Shown: positions 36,746-45,500, numbered from the stretch's first letter. The stretch: DNA of 64,000 bases from Aspidiotus rigidus (GCA_035079385.1 JAVHKY010000024.1:3038001-3102000), one strand, 5' to 3'. Made by a program: numbers and translations. Notes: generated by a model not told the origin, from the sequence alone.

Positions 36746-37210
36746 TATATGATAGGAGAGGGACTTAGAAAAAATTTCGACTCTCGAGCTATAGATGATA
36801 GAAGGGGGGACTTAGAAAAATTTCGACTCTCGAGCTATATATGATAGGAGGGGGACTTGGAAAAAATTCGACTCTCGCGCCATATGTGATAGGAGAGGGA
36901 CTTAGAAAAAATTCGACTCTCGCGCCATATGTGATAGGAGAGGGACTTAGAAAAAATTCGACTCTCGCGCCATATGTGATAGGAGGGGACTTAGAAAAAT
37001 TTCGACTCTCGAGCTATACATGATAGGAGGGGGACTTAGAGAAATTTCGACTCTCGAGCTATATATGGTAGGAGGGGGACTTAGAGAAATTTCGACTCTC
37101 GAGCTATATATGATAGGAGGGGGACTTAGAAGAATTTCGACTCTCGAGCTATATATGATAGAAGAGGGACTTGGAAAAATTTCGACGCTCGAGCTATATA
37201 TGATAGGAGG
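36746..37210. repeat. 45-bp minisatellite of R1
   Basis: About ten units share ATATATGATAGGAGGGGGAC, TTAGAAAAATTTCGACTC and TCGAGCT. As 45 is divisible by three, the array reads as a repeating 15-residue peptide (IGGGL.K.STLELYM), which explains the open frames here and is no sign of a gene. Confidence 0.9.
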
Positions 37211-37439
37211 GGTTCTCCAAATCTAGGCTTCCTTGAATTTTCAATACCAAATCTCATTCGAATCATAAAACCGGTTCCCTGCGTTCCTCGTTTAACTTCG
37301 TTAAGGAAGCCGTCATTTTTGGATTTCGAGTTTTCTGATTGGGGACAACATTTTGACACACATTTGGAAAATTTTCCGACCAAGGCCATTTCCCCCCCCC
37401 CCTTACCCGGCTAGAGCCTTTGGAAGATCACCTGGTTGT

Positions 37440-38019
37440 CGGTAGAAATTTTTATTATGATATTTTACTAAAAATATTTGATCCTAAAGATTAGGATTTT
37501 TTATATACGGATACCGATTCGGTAGTTCTTCATATTAAACACTGTGATATTTATCAGGTAATAGGAGAAAATAAAGAGTAATTTTATTTGAGCAATTACC
37601 GACAAAATCATTTTGTTATATCACAAGACAAATTTGAAAGCACCCAAAAAAATGAAGGTTAGGATGAATTTGGAGGAAAAATTATCATAGAATTTATAGG
37701 TCTTGTTCCAAAAATGTATTGTGTTATTACTGAAGATTCAGAAGGTGAAATAAAGACAAAAAAAGTTATAAAAGGTATAGATTGATCAACAAAAGAATTT
37801 GAAATAACCCCCTAAGATTTTAAAAAGGCATTATTTGAAGACAAGAAATATTATCATACTCAAAATTCAATTTGTTCAATCAACCATCACCTGATGAATT
37901 TTAATCAAAATAAAAAATCATTGACTTTAGGAGATGATAATAAAAGGATTACATTGTCAGACAATGGATTCAAAGGAAAAGAATTAAGTAATAATTTAGA
38001 AATTATTACTTTCTTTTAG
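37440..38019 (+). pseudogene. C-terminal remnant of a protein-primed family B DNA polymerase (Maverick/Polinton or adintovirus type)
   Basis: The frame carries DILLKIFDPK, a stop, then YTDTDSVV at about 37515-37540, which is the conserved palm motif C region with its paired aspartates. It is followed by GGKIIIEFIGLVPKMY, typical of the C-terminal part of these polymerases, and runs to TAG at 38017-38019. Stops at about 37494 and in the KE.FYLSN and GID.STKEFEITP. regions break it. The exonuclease domain and the N-terminal palm are missing. A second, inverted copy is at 62149-62790. In both copies the terminal TAG is also the AG of the splice acceptor of the dsRBD exon. It is an old copy of a virus-like element, not a functional gene. 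Confidence 0.75.
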
Positions 38020-38442
38020 GAAGAAAGCAGATCACCAGTGACTACTATTAACGAATACGCACAATTGAAAAAGGTAAGTTGAATTTTAAACTTATAATAT
38101 TTCTTGTTTTTACTTTTTTTTTCCTACTCTTTCTTTTAAATATTTTTTTATTAGATAGAACCAATTTATACCATTAAAAAAATTGGTGGGGAACAACATT
38201 TCCCCGTCTATCAATGTACATTAGTATTGGAAGAGAAAAAATTCACCGGACTGGGGAAGTCAAAAAAACAAGCCAAGAGGAACGCTGCTTCTAGAGGGGT
38301 TTCTGAATTATTTAAAGAAACCCCCCCAAAGTCTATAGCCGACGAAATTCCCCTGTGGAATATTTGGAAGAAATACTTTCCCAATCTTGCGGATATATTT
38401 GGATGGAAGAAGATACAACGTATGCAGCGTGATAAGGAGTAA
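38020..38442 (+). CDS. dsRNA-binding-domain protein, exons 2-3 (copy 1)
   Basis: Exon 2 is 38020-38073 (18 codons, acceptor CTTTTAG, donor AAG|GTAAGT). Intron 2 is 38074-38154 (81 bp). Exon 3 is 38155-38442. The domain shows SPVTTINEYAQ at its start, IEPIY, then a KFTGLGKSKKQAKRNAAS segment; the GxGxSKKxAKxxAA motif is the RNA-contacting and helix-2 signature of the dsRBD. The tail (about 45 residues) is unlike copy 2 after GVSELF, and ends early by frameshift relative to it. It could be a host RNA-interference cofactor type protein or a gene carried by the neighbouring virus-like element; I cannot decide. Exon 1 is proposed at 32478-32539. Confidence 0.7.
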
Positions 38443-38805
38443 TCACAAGTCCATCACCCGAAGAAGATTTTTTTGGGAGATAAAGTTTATTATTTTTTCT
38501 TAATAATAATTTTTAAAATTAATTATATTATATATTCTAAAAAACAAAAGGTTATTTCAGTGATTAGGAGTAATCACAAGTCCATCACCCGAAGAAGATT
38601 TTTTTGGGAGATAAAGTTTACTATTTTTTCTTAATAATATTTTTTTAAATTAATTATATTATATATTCTAAAAAACAAAACGTTATCACAGTGATTAGGA
38701 GTAATCACAAGTCCATCACCCGAAGAAGATTTTTTTGGGAGATAAAGTTTACCATTTTTTCTTAATAATAATTTTTTAAATTAATTATATTATATATTCT
38801 AAAAA
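38431..38805 (+). repeat. 131-bp tandem repeat of the dsRBD gene's 3' end
   Basis: AGGAGTAATCACAAGTCC, CATCACCCGAAGAAGATTTT and AATTATATTATATATTCTAA recur at about 38435, 38566 and 38697. A fourth copy sits at 41106-41215 beyond the LINE insertion. The SPSPEEDxF coding end of the dsRBD gene (compare SPSPEEDLFLDD in copy 2) is part of each unit, so the repeat was born from the end of the gene plus 3' flank. Confidence 0.9.
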
Positions 38806-38831
38806 TTGAGCGCGTCAAGGATAATAAACCA

Positions 38832-39336
38832 TTGCGGATGGAAATGAACGGTACCCAGCTGCAACAAGTAGAATCATTCAAGTACCTTGGCTCCATAGTA
38901 ACGGACGACGGGAAGGATGATCAAGAAATAAAGACAAGGATAGCGATGGTCAGAAACGCGTTTAATAACATGGAAAGAGTACTAAGAGACAGATCTATCC
39001 ACATGTGGCTCAGACTGAAAATTCTCAACTGTTACGTGTGGTCAGTGGTGCGATACGCCTCGGAATGCTGGATCATCAGTAAAGATACTGAACGCAGAAT
39101 TGACGCCTTTGAAACATGGTGCTATCGAAGGATGAATCGTATTAAATGGGTGGACAAGATTACCAACGTGGACGTGTTGCAGAGGACCGGAGTGAGTCAG
39201 CTGATATTGCTTGAATGGATCAAGAAGAACAAGAAGGAGTTCTTAGAGAATAAAAGCAGGAATGATCGCCTCTTCGCAACAGCGAGTTCAGGTGTCATCG
39301 TAGGGAAATCACCGAGAGGAAGAAAAAGGAAGTCCA
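38832..39336 (+). pseudogene. LINE reverse transcriptase C-terminal region
   Basis: ESFKYLGSIVTDDGK, EIKTRIAMVRNAFNNME, YVWSVVRYASECWIIS, and AFETWCYRRMNRIKW follow in order, the usual thumb and post-RT region of endonuclease-reverse transcriptase LINEs. It is uninterrupted but has lost the catalytic domain by 5' truncation and is cut after GKSPRGRKRKS by the Penelope-like element, in the same frame. Confidence 0.85.
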
Positions 39337-39339
39337 TTC

Positions 39340-40740
39340 TCAGCGAAAAGGCTCCAATGTATGAGCTCTCTAAATTTCTTGCAAGTGTGCTTTCATGTAT
39401 CTCAGACGATACTATCAACATCCGCAACTCATGGCAACTCATCAACGACCTGAACGAACTCATCATTGAAGAAGATGAGATAATGATGTCATTTGACGCC
39501 ACTTCAATGTATACTTGCATCCTCGCGTCTCCAGTTTCCGAAGTCATCAGTGAGAGATGGACTGAGTTAAGGGAGTTCACGACCATCACCGAGGATCTCT
39601 TTAAGGAAGCCATCATCTTCTGTTTAGAAAACGGTTACTGCAACTTTGAAGGTATAAGCTATGCTCAAGTACAAGGCCTTGCAATGGGCAGTACTCTGTC
39701 CGCCATAGCCTCCGAACTGGTCCTCGATAAATTATTTATTAGCATTAAACAGAATTTTGACATTAAATACCTAGTTAAGTATGTAGATGATAGCTTTTGC
39801 ATTGTGAAAAAGAACCTCTTTGATAACATTTCTGACTATATGAATAACTTCCATTCTTTACTCAAGTTTACATGTGAGAAAGAGACCAATAATTCTATTA
39901 ACATTCTTGACATTACCATTATTCGTGACAATTGTAAATTTATCTTTAAGCATTATTGTAAACCCACCTTTTCTGGACGAATTATCAATTTCCAATCGAA
40001 CCTCCCTCAACACCTTAAAGTTAATACTGTTAAATGTCTTCTTAATAATTGGCTTTCTCACTCTGATAAAAGATTTCACCCTGAAATTATAAATAACCTT
40101 AAAAACCTACTTCGTCAAAACAATTATCCTGAACGTTTTGTTAATTCTCTTAATTTTAATATAAATTATAATACTTTCAGTAACGTAAACAACGATTCTT
40201 CTTCTAATAGCTTAATTGACAACGCCTCTCCCCTTAACGTAAAAAAGAAAGCCAAATACTATTTTTCTATCCCCTTTATTGGCACTCCTAGCCTTTTAAT
40301 TAGGAAATATCTCAGCAAATTAAATTCGGATACCTACTAAGATCACCTTCAGTGGTCACAATCTAAACCGGCGTTTCTTCAGTAAAATTAAAGATCAGAT
40401 ACCTCCAGAAGCAAACTCTGGGCTTGTATACAAGCTCCCCTGTGACAGCTGTAATGTGGAATATGTGGGTGAAACAATGCAACGACTAAAGGAAAGGATT
40501 CGTCAACATAAATCCAATGTATCTAACCACCTGGATACCACCGCCTTGTGCTGACACTCGACTGAAACGGGACATACTATTAATTTCGATAATCCTTCTA
40601 TAATATGTTTTGAGGATAATACCACTAAAAGGAAAATACGCGAAGCTGTCGAGATCTTGAAAAATGATAACGCGGTTGACTTTAAATCTGACGTCGATGG
40701 TGTCATTAGCCTGTACTCACCGGTCATGAAACGTGTACCT
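39340..40740 (+). pseudogene. Penelope-like element: RT with C-terminal GIY-YIG nuclease
   Basis: The RT part (to stop at 40340) shows SFDATSMYT, QGLAMGSTLS, catalytic YVDD at 39780-39791, and KPTFSGRIINFQSNLPQ, all typical of Penelope RTs. After a frameshift at about 40340-40400 comes the nuclease, LVYKLPCDSCNVEYVGET at about 40424-40476, where the GIY-YIG pair appears as LVY and YVG, and then RLKERIRQHK. An in-frame TGA (40552-40554) precedes HSTETGH. The N-terminal RT motifs (fingers) are missing. Two lesions make it inactive. The RT part shares one continuous frame of 502 codons with the LINE upstream, an accident of insertion. Confidence 0.85.
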
Positions 40741-40805
40741 CATCATGACTAATATTCTTTAGTTCATTCGTATTTCTGTTTTCTCATTTTTTTCATTCAC
40801 GTTAT

Positions 40806-40848
40806 AACCCTTGATAATGACAGTTGTTACTGATCGAAACGTCGGGTT
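40806..40848 (+). ncRNA. hammerhead-ribozyme-like motif at the Penelope-like element end
   Basis: AACCC, TTGATAATGA, CAG-TTGTTA-CTG, ATCGAAAC, GTC, GGGTT follow in order. The AACCC/GGGTT pair can form stem I, CAG/CTG stem II, GAAA is the conserved core, and GTC is a typical cleavage triplet; TTGATAATGA departs from CTGATGA. Penelope-like elements are known to carry hammerhead motifs in their terminal repeats. The degenerate core suggests it no longer cleaves. Confidence 0.4.
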
Positions 40849-41329
40849 TTTTAATAAATAAATAAATAAATAAATAAATCATTTATTTATTTATTTGTTG
40901 AATGTTTCTTCAAATTTTGGACGGCAGTGCCGGACATAGGTATTCGACTTTCTATTTATATAATCCGTCCGGACAAATTAATTCTTAAATATAATGTTAT
41001 TTTTATCATTGTTTCTTGTGTTATTGCATTGTTGTAGCAACATTCTGTTAGAATTACTTAATAAAAAAAAAAAAAAAAAAATCTAAAAAACAAAAAGTTA
41101 TCACAGTGATTAGGAGCAATCACAAGTCCATCACCCGAAGAAGATTTTTTTGGAGAGATTAATTTTACTACTTTTTCTTTATAATAATTTTTAAAATTGA
41201 AATGTTGGACCTCGATATGTTGACGAGATCGAGCGAGCTAGGAAAATTCTCTGCCTTTAAATACCGAAAATGTAAAGTCATGACGTCCTCTCGCAAGTGA
41301 ACTAAGATTCAGGCTGAATATTAGATATG

Positions 41330-41710
41330 TAGAGAGATCTTGGAATCAGTTGGGGAGATTGGGGATCTAGGTGTCCTCTTTGATCCCAGAATAAACTTTG
41401 ATTGCCATTTACAAAAATTACTAAGTAGCGCAAAACGCCATCTGGTAATCATTACGAGACAAACAAGATCTATCTTTTGTCAACATGTCTGTTCTCGGCT
41501 TGCTGTATCTGGTGCTATACCTAGTGCAAAGGTGATATATGGGGTCCAGTAGGTAAGAGAAAGTTGAAAAAAATTTAACGCATTAAAAAAATGTTCACAA
41601 AATATCTGTATTTTAGAAATTTGGGATATTACGATGCTTCAATTACTTATTCGGAATTGGTCCTAGGTTACGAGTTGACTACTCTAAAAGTGTTCCAGGG
41701 GACTTAACAC
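41330..41710 (+). pseudogene. jockey/CR1-like LINE RT fragment
   Basis: The frame from 41340 shows DLGVLFDPRINFDCHLQKL, the (V)xDLGVxFDxxLxFxxHI motif after the RT palm of jockey- and CR1-like LINEs. A second frame, about 41575-41690, gives FTKYLYFRNLGYY and YSELVLGYELTTL, which fit the next part of such proteins. Frameshifted and truncated both sides. Confidence 0.65.
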
Positions 41711-42101
41711 TACTGATCAAAATATAAAAAATTGTTTGTTCTATGTGTTTCATTATATACATCTGTAGTACTTTTCAACGCTAAACACGATGCCGTTTAC
41801 CGTTTTTTTTTCTGAGCTCTCTATCTTTAGTAATGTTCACATTTACTTGCGCGTTTATTCACCGCGGATCACTTCAAAACGCTGCGCGGTTACCAAGATC
41901 GATTCGGCTACCTTGGATAACGTTTGACACGTTCCACGACGATCCGCGGCGAGTAAATGCAAGTAAACGTAAACATTAGGTATTAAAGATATATAGAGAG
42001 CTCAGAAAGAAAAACGGTAAACGGCATTGTGTTCAGCGTTGAAAAGTACTACAGATGGATATAATGAAACGTATGGAACAAACCATTTGTTCAGTAGTGT
42101 A
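41707..42101. mobile_element. 395-bp foldback MITE
   Basis: Arms of about 150 bp, 41707-41858 and 41950-42101, start CACTACTGA and its complement. They share TTTGTTCTATGTGTTTCATT-like, GTACTTTTCAACGCT, GCCGTTTACCGTTTTT and CTGAGCTCTCTAT blocks in mirrored order. TAA immediately flanks both ends. No frame. The terminal CACTACTGATCAAAA resembles Tc1/mariner ends, but family assignment is uncertain. Confidence 0.75.
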
Positions 42102-42249
42102 ATGATAGTGAGAGATATCCTCTGCGGAAAAACTGAATTGTCGTTTGTACTAAGTAAAATAGGAACCATATCTTTCAGATTCCTCAGCACAGAACGCAGC
42201 AATTTGCTTCTGCTCCACTGCTTCGTGCCCTGTCTCTGTTGAACCGTGT

Positions 42250-42620
42250 CCCAATAATTGACAATTTGGAAGACGAAGACGCTGTTCTTTTGGAGCGAAT
42301 TGACGCATTACTGCTAAAATATAGCTTTTTAAAGGCGTTTTGTCGCACCTAATAAATTTCAGCTACGATTTTGTCGATTTTTATCGCACCTTTGCAGCGC
42401 TCATATGTTTCTGCGATTGAATGCACTTATTTAGCAGCAATTTATCGCTTCTCAGTCGCACTTGAACGTTAGTGCGATTAAAAGCAGTTTCCTAGCAGCG
42501 GGTTTCCAGCGCTTGGTCGCCCTTAGATTGTGACGCGAACGAGGTTAATCTTTTGCTGCGATTTTACTGCAGTTTGTAGTATTTGAGTCGCAGATAAATT
42601 TCAGGTAGTTCTATGTACCC
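42250..42620. other. non-coding segment packed with TGCGATTTTA/GCAGCG-like motifs
   Basis: GTCGCAC, TTATCGCA, GCAGCG, TGCGATT and TCGCAG variants recur about every 20-30 bp on both strands. A near-identical composition returns at 51700-52050. CCCAATAATTGACAATTTGG near 42248 resembles the complement of the end at 52033-52052, so both may be one element family. Confidence 0.45.
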
Positions 42621-42640
42621 TAAACAATTAACGGGTTGCT

Positions 42641-42677
42641 ATTGAAGAAGTCCTGTAACAGGATTATCGAAATGTTT
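42641..42677 (+). ncRNA. hammerhead-like motif of a Penelope-like element
   Basis: ATTGAAGAAG, TCCTG-TAA-CAGGA, TTATCGAAATGT follow in order. TCCTG/CAGGA is a perfect 5-bp stem II and CGAAA is the conserved core. The 5' core (TTGAAGAA) is degenerate. Known for Penelope ends as a family feature. Confidence 0.35.
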
Positions 42678-42878
42678 TAATTTAGCGTGACGTAGTGTTA
42701 TCACCGGTTCGCGAGTTCGTGTTAGATCGAAAAGGTTTTTTTTTTTTTTTGCTAGGCGTTTAGCACCATAGCATGAAAAAGGTGTGATATATCTTTACTT
42801 CCGCGCAGGCTATGAATAAATATAAAAATAATTAAAAGAAACAACGAGGCTTTTCCCGCACTGTTTTTTATTAAAATA

Positions 42879-42916
42879 CCGTGACGTTTCGGCCCAGCTA
42901 GTGGCCTTTATCAAAC
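42879..42916 (-). ncRNA. hammerhead-like motif of a Penelope-like element (minus strand)
   Basis: On the minus strand TTGATAAAG, GCC-ACTAGCT-GGGCC, GAAACGTC follow in order, with GGCC/GGCC pairing as stem II, GAAA, and GTC. A sister copy is at 49768-49804. It lies directly at the edge of the 224-bp hAT element that split this terminal repeat. Confidence 0.4.
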
Positions 42917-43140
42917 TAGGGTACTATAGAGGGGGGGTATGGCAATACGCCATTTTAGCAGCAAAAAGAAGGCTCTCAAACACGAACGCGTTCGCGCAGT
43001 GTCGCGGAATATTCGGCAGAGCCGGGCAACATCGGTCACGTTCGTTTTCTCGCGATGCTGTGCGATACGCATTTGTACGTTAGACACTTCTTTTTGCTGC
43101 TAAAATGGCGTATTGCCATACCCCCCTCTATAGTACCCTA
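42917..43140. mobile_element. 224-bp hAT-like MITE with exact 8-bp target duplication
   Basis: Inverted arms of about 54 bp at 42917-42970 and 43087-43140 start TAGGGTACTATAGAGGGGG and are almost perfect. TATCAAAC flanks both sides (42909-42916 and 43141-43148). The unique core (42971-43086) is CG-rich. It is inserted into the terminal repeat of a Penelope-like element. Confidence 0.9.
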
Positions 43141-43167
43141 TATCAAACGAGACACTCGTTGTTTCTT

Positions 43168-43365
43168 TTATAGTATATTTTGTAATGAGTGGCGAAAACG
43201 AACGATATTGGAACGAGCGCAGTGTAGCCACACGAGCGAAGCGAGTGTGGATTAGCGAGTTCCAATATCGTTTTCGACACGAATCACAAACAGTACTTTT
43301 TATAATACATGATGCGAAAGGAACACTTAGGCCTATAATTTAAATTGGTTATCGTTCAAAAAATA
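43168..43365. repeat. palindromic repeat upstream of the Crypton-like gene
   Basis: ACGATATTGGAAC and GTTCCAATATCGT form an outer stem. CCACAC-GAGCGAAGCGAG-TGTGG forms an inner one. The same 200-bp segment recurs directly at 45759-45958 and 46263-46459, so it brackets the recombinase gene at 43613-45234. Confidence 0.8.
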
Positions 43366-43612
43366 TAAATGATCACATCTACAAAGAAAGGTGTTCCCTT
43401 ACCACCACATAGTAGTTTGCCATTGGTTTTATCAAACTTTGACTTCTGCATCACTGCTTATCCTATCGAATAAAGAATGATGTAATACACGTTCAATGAA
43501 CTTCGAACTCATAGGCCTAATACACGTTCAATGAACTTCAAACTCAATTGTCAATTCAATTTGAATAATTTTGAGAAGAAAATAAATAGTATTGAAATTA
43601 ATAAAGCCAGTT

Positions 43613-45234
43613 ATGGATGAACCACATTTTCCGGATAACGATGAGATATTTCGCGAAATATGTACACCCCCAAAAGAGCATAGTGCCAGTGGAGTGAGAA
43701 AGATGAAAACTCCACCTCAACTGAAAGAATCGGCGATGTTAGTTCTTCCTTTTCACGTATTTTTACTTATGTTCAATAATGATTTGATCCACAATTGTTC
43801 CATTTATCTATAGTAAGGCTCGTGGAAAACTTGTACCGCCAAAGTCGAAATTGCGATACTTACAAGTTTATGAACGGTTTCAATCATGGCAATTAGAACA
43901 TGGTACAACTTCATTCTCAGAGGGAGTTGTACTGTCATATCTTTACGAACTTTCAGATCGTTTAGCACCTAATACACTCTGGTCAATCTATTCTATGGTT
44001 GGTATTTCATTTCTCTACTTCATCACGAAATACTAGAAAGAAGTGTTACGTAATTGCGTGAATCTTCAATCAAACGAAATTTGCATGAAAACCGTGCATA
44101 AATTATTTCTCTGTTATAATTGGTAGTTCCAATTCACATTTCAGCTTAAGAAAATGTTGTTAGTGAAGCAACGAGTTGATATTAGCGAATACAAAGAACT
44201 GAACATGTTCCTTTCTCAAGGCTCGAAAGGTTACCGGCCAAGAAAATCGAAACCCTTTTCGAAAGAAAATATCGAACAATTTATTAATAACGCACCCGAC
44301 GAGAACTATTTAGTAGAAAAAGTGAATATACGATATACAATCCACGTCTATTGATACATGAACATAAATTAGATCTTAAATAAAGCACGTCTCTATTATA
44401 TTCACTTTAGGTGGCTTGTCTTCTTGGACTCGCGGGAGCTTGTCGACGCGCTGAGCTCACGAATTTAAAAACAAACGATGTTGTGTTGAATGGGAAGAAC
44501 CTATTCGTGAATTGCCGGACACGAAGAATTACAAACCGCGAAATTTTGCTGTTGTTGAAACCGCTGCAACAATAATAAGAAAATACATGAATCTAAGACC
44601 ATCGGAAATTTCTCATGATAGGTTTTTCATAAACTACCAGCGCGGACGTTGCACAACGCAACCTATCGGGATAAATAAAATTGGTAACATTCCAAGGACA
44701 ATCGCGAACTATTTAAACTTACCGAACGCCAAAGATTATACAGGTCACAGTTTTCGAACAACATCTGCTAGCTTCATTGTTCATGCCGGAGCAACACGGT
44801 TGCAATTAAAGCATCTAGCATCTCGGAGGATGGACTTCGGATGCAGTTGCTGAAAGCTACATCCAAGATAACGATTCAAATAAGCTGAACACTGCTAAGA
44901 AAGTAATGTCGAATATCCGTCTGCCAAATGAACAACCACTTCCTGAAACATCACACTTCTCTGTAGGTTCATCTTCAGTTGTAGTAGCAAATACACATGA
45001 TAATAGCTTGGCAACATCGTCGAATACCGGTAGTCTAGTTACGAATAATTCAATATTATCGAAAAACGATTTGTCGTCATGTACGATTTGTCGTCATGTA
45101 CGTCGACTATCCCAACACAGACCTCACAGCAAACGTTGTTGATGGGATCGAATTCCCAGAATACATCAAACTTGATGCCGAATTTGATTTTCAATAATTG
45201 CGGTAGCATAACCGTAAATAATTATTTTCGATAA
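43613..45234 (+). pseudogene. Crypton-like tyrosine recombinase, four exons
   Basis: Exon 1 is 43613-43737, exon 2 43814-43997, exon 3 44145-44321, exon 4 44411-45234, with GT..AG introns of 76, 147 and 89 bp. Exon 2 ends ...NTLWSIYSM and exon 3 starts LKKMLLVKQ, matching the unsplit NTLWSVWSMLKSM of the second copy at 55.7-57.1 kb. Box I arginine is in GACRRAELTNL at about 44440. Box II is TGHSFRTTSASF at about 44740-44780. The nucleophile tyrosine is in AVAESYIQDN near 44850-44870, in another frame. A 7-bp duplication (CATCTAG) at about 44813-44826, a 17-bp duplication at about 45066-45100 and a one-base loss near 44507 break the frame. The C-terminus has the FNNCGSITVNN type end of insect Cryptons. 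The role would be site-specific DNA strand exchange for transposition. Confidence 0.75.
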
Positions 45235-45284
45235 TAAGTTATAAGTCTGATGAAGATTTCTTTTGTTTTCTTTTTTTAGGTTTC

Positions 45285-45500
45285 ACGTAGTTTTTATTAA
45301 GAAGAGGGATGTTTTAGTTACCTTGCATTCGACATGTGTTCATTTTTTCGCCTAGTTTTTATTAAGAAGAAGGATTCTTTAGTTACCTTGCATTCGACAT
45401 GTGTTCATTTTATTTCATAACTTCCATAAGTTTTTATTAAGAAGAAGGATTTTTTAGTTACCTTGCATTCGACATGTGTTCATTTTATTTCATAACTTAG
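45285..45500 (+). repeat. 72-bp repeat, three tandem copies
   Basis: AGTTTTTATTAAGAAGA, TTTTAGTTACCTTGCATTCG and ACATGTGTTCATTTT recur at about 45290, 45354 and 45429. It lies directly after the Crypton-like gene, so it may be part of its 3' region. Confidence 0.9.

Larger units (their letters stand above)
35012..37314 (+). mobile_element. R1-family element inserted in element C, 6-bp target duplication ATTTTT
   Basis: It starts AACAGGGAATCTGTTTTATG and ends GGAAGCCGTC, with ATTTTT at 35006-35011 and 37315-37320. The 5' part has GAGAAATCTGCC and GCCGTCCGCCGTCC. The interior is expanded by a 45-bp minisatellite (36746-37210) and by a nested CGACGTCG-rich element (35117-36744). The right part has CATAAAACCGGTTCCCTG, inverted to the 5' end. 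It has no coding capacity. Confidence 0.8.
32576..37421. mobile_element. element C: complete long-inverted-repeat (foldback) element, interrupted by R1
   Basis: Perfect outer ends AAAGGCTCTAGCCGGGTAAG and its inverse (37409-37421 CTTTACCC...sense GGCTAGAGCCTTT). The left arm is 32576 to about 33504, the centre about 33505-33905 and the right arm to 35011 plus 37321-37421. Without the R1 insertion it is about 2.5 kb. The flanks TTTTAT and GGAAGATC rejoin as in the uninterrupted copy at 63930-63960 (TTTTATAAATTTGGAAGATC), so insertion was within AAATTT. A target duplication is not obvious. The arms carry the 150-bp satellite. No transposase is encoded, so it depends on another element or spreads by recombination. 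Confidence 0.85.
38806..41081 (+). mobile_element. 5'-truncated LINE insertion with poly(A) and 8-bp target duplication, carrying a Penelope-like element
   Basis: TCTAAAAA flanks the insertion at 38798-38805 and 41082-41089. The insertion ends in ACTTAATAAA and a run of about 18 A, as expected for target-primed reverse transcription. The 5' part (to about 39336) is LINE coding sequence. 39340 to about 40900 is a Penelope-like element. 40900-41081 is probably the LINE 3' end. It interrupts the 131-bp tandem array. Confidence 0.8.

Noticed and set aside
36841..37226. two frames encoding a 15-residue repeat protein
   Set aside because: The 45-bp minisatellite is a multiple of three, so any frame stays open; no start context or homology.
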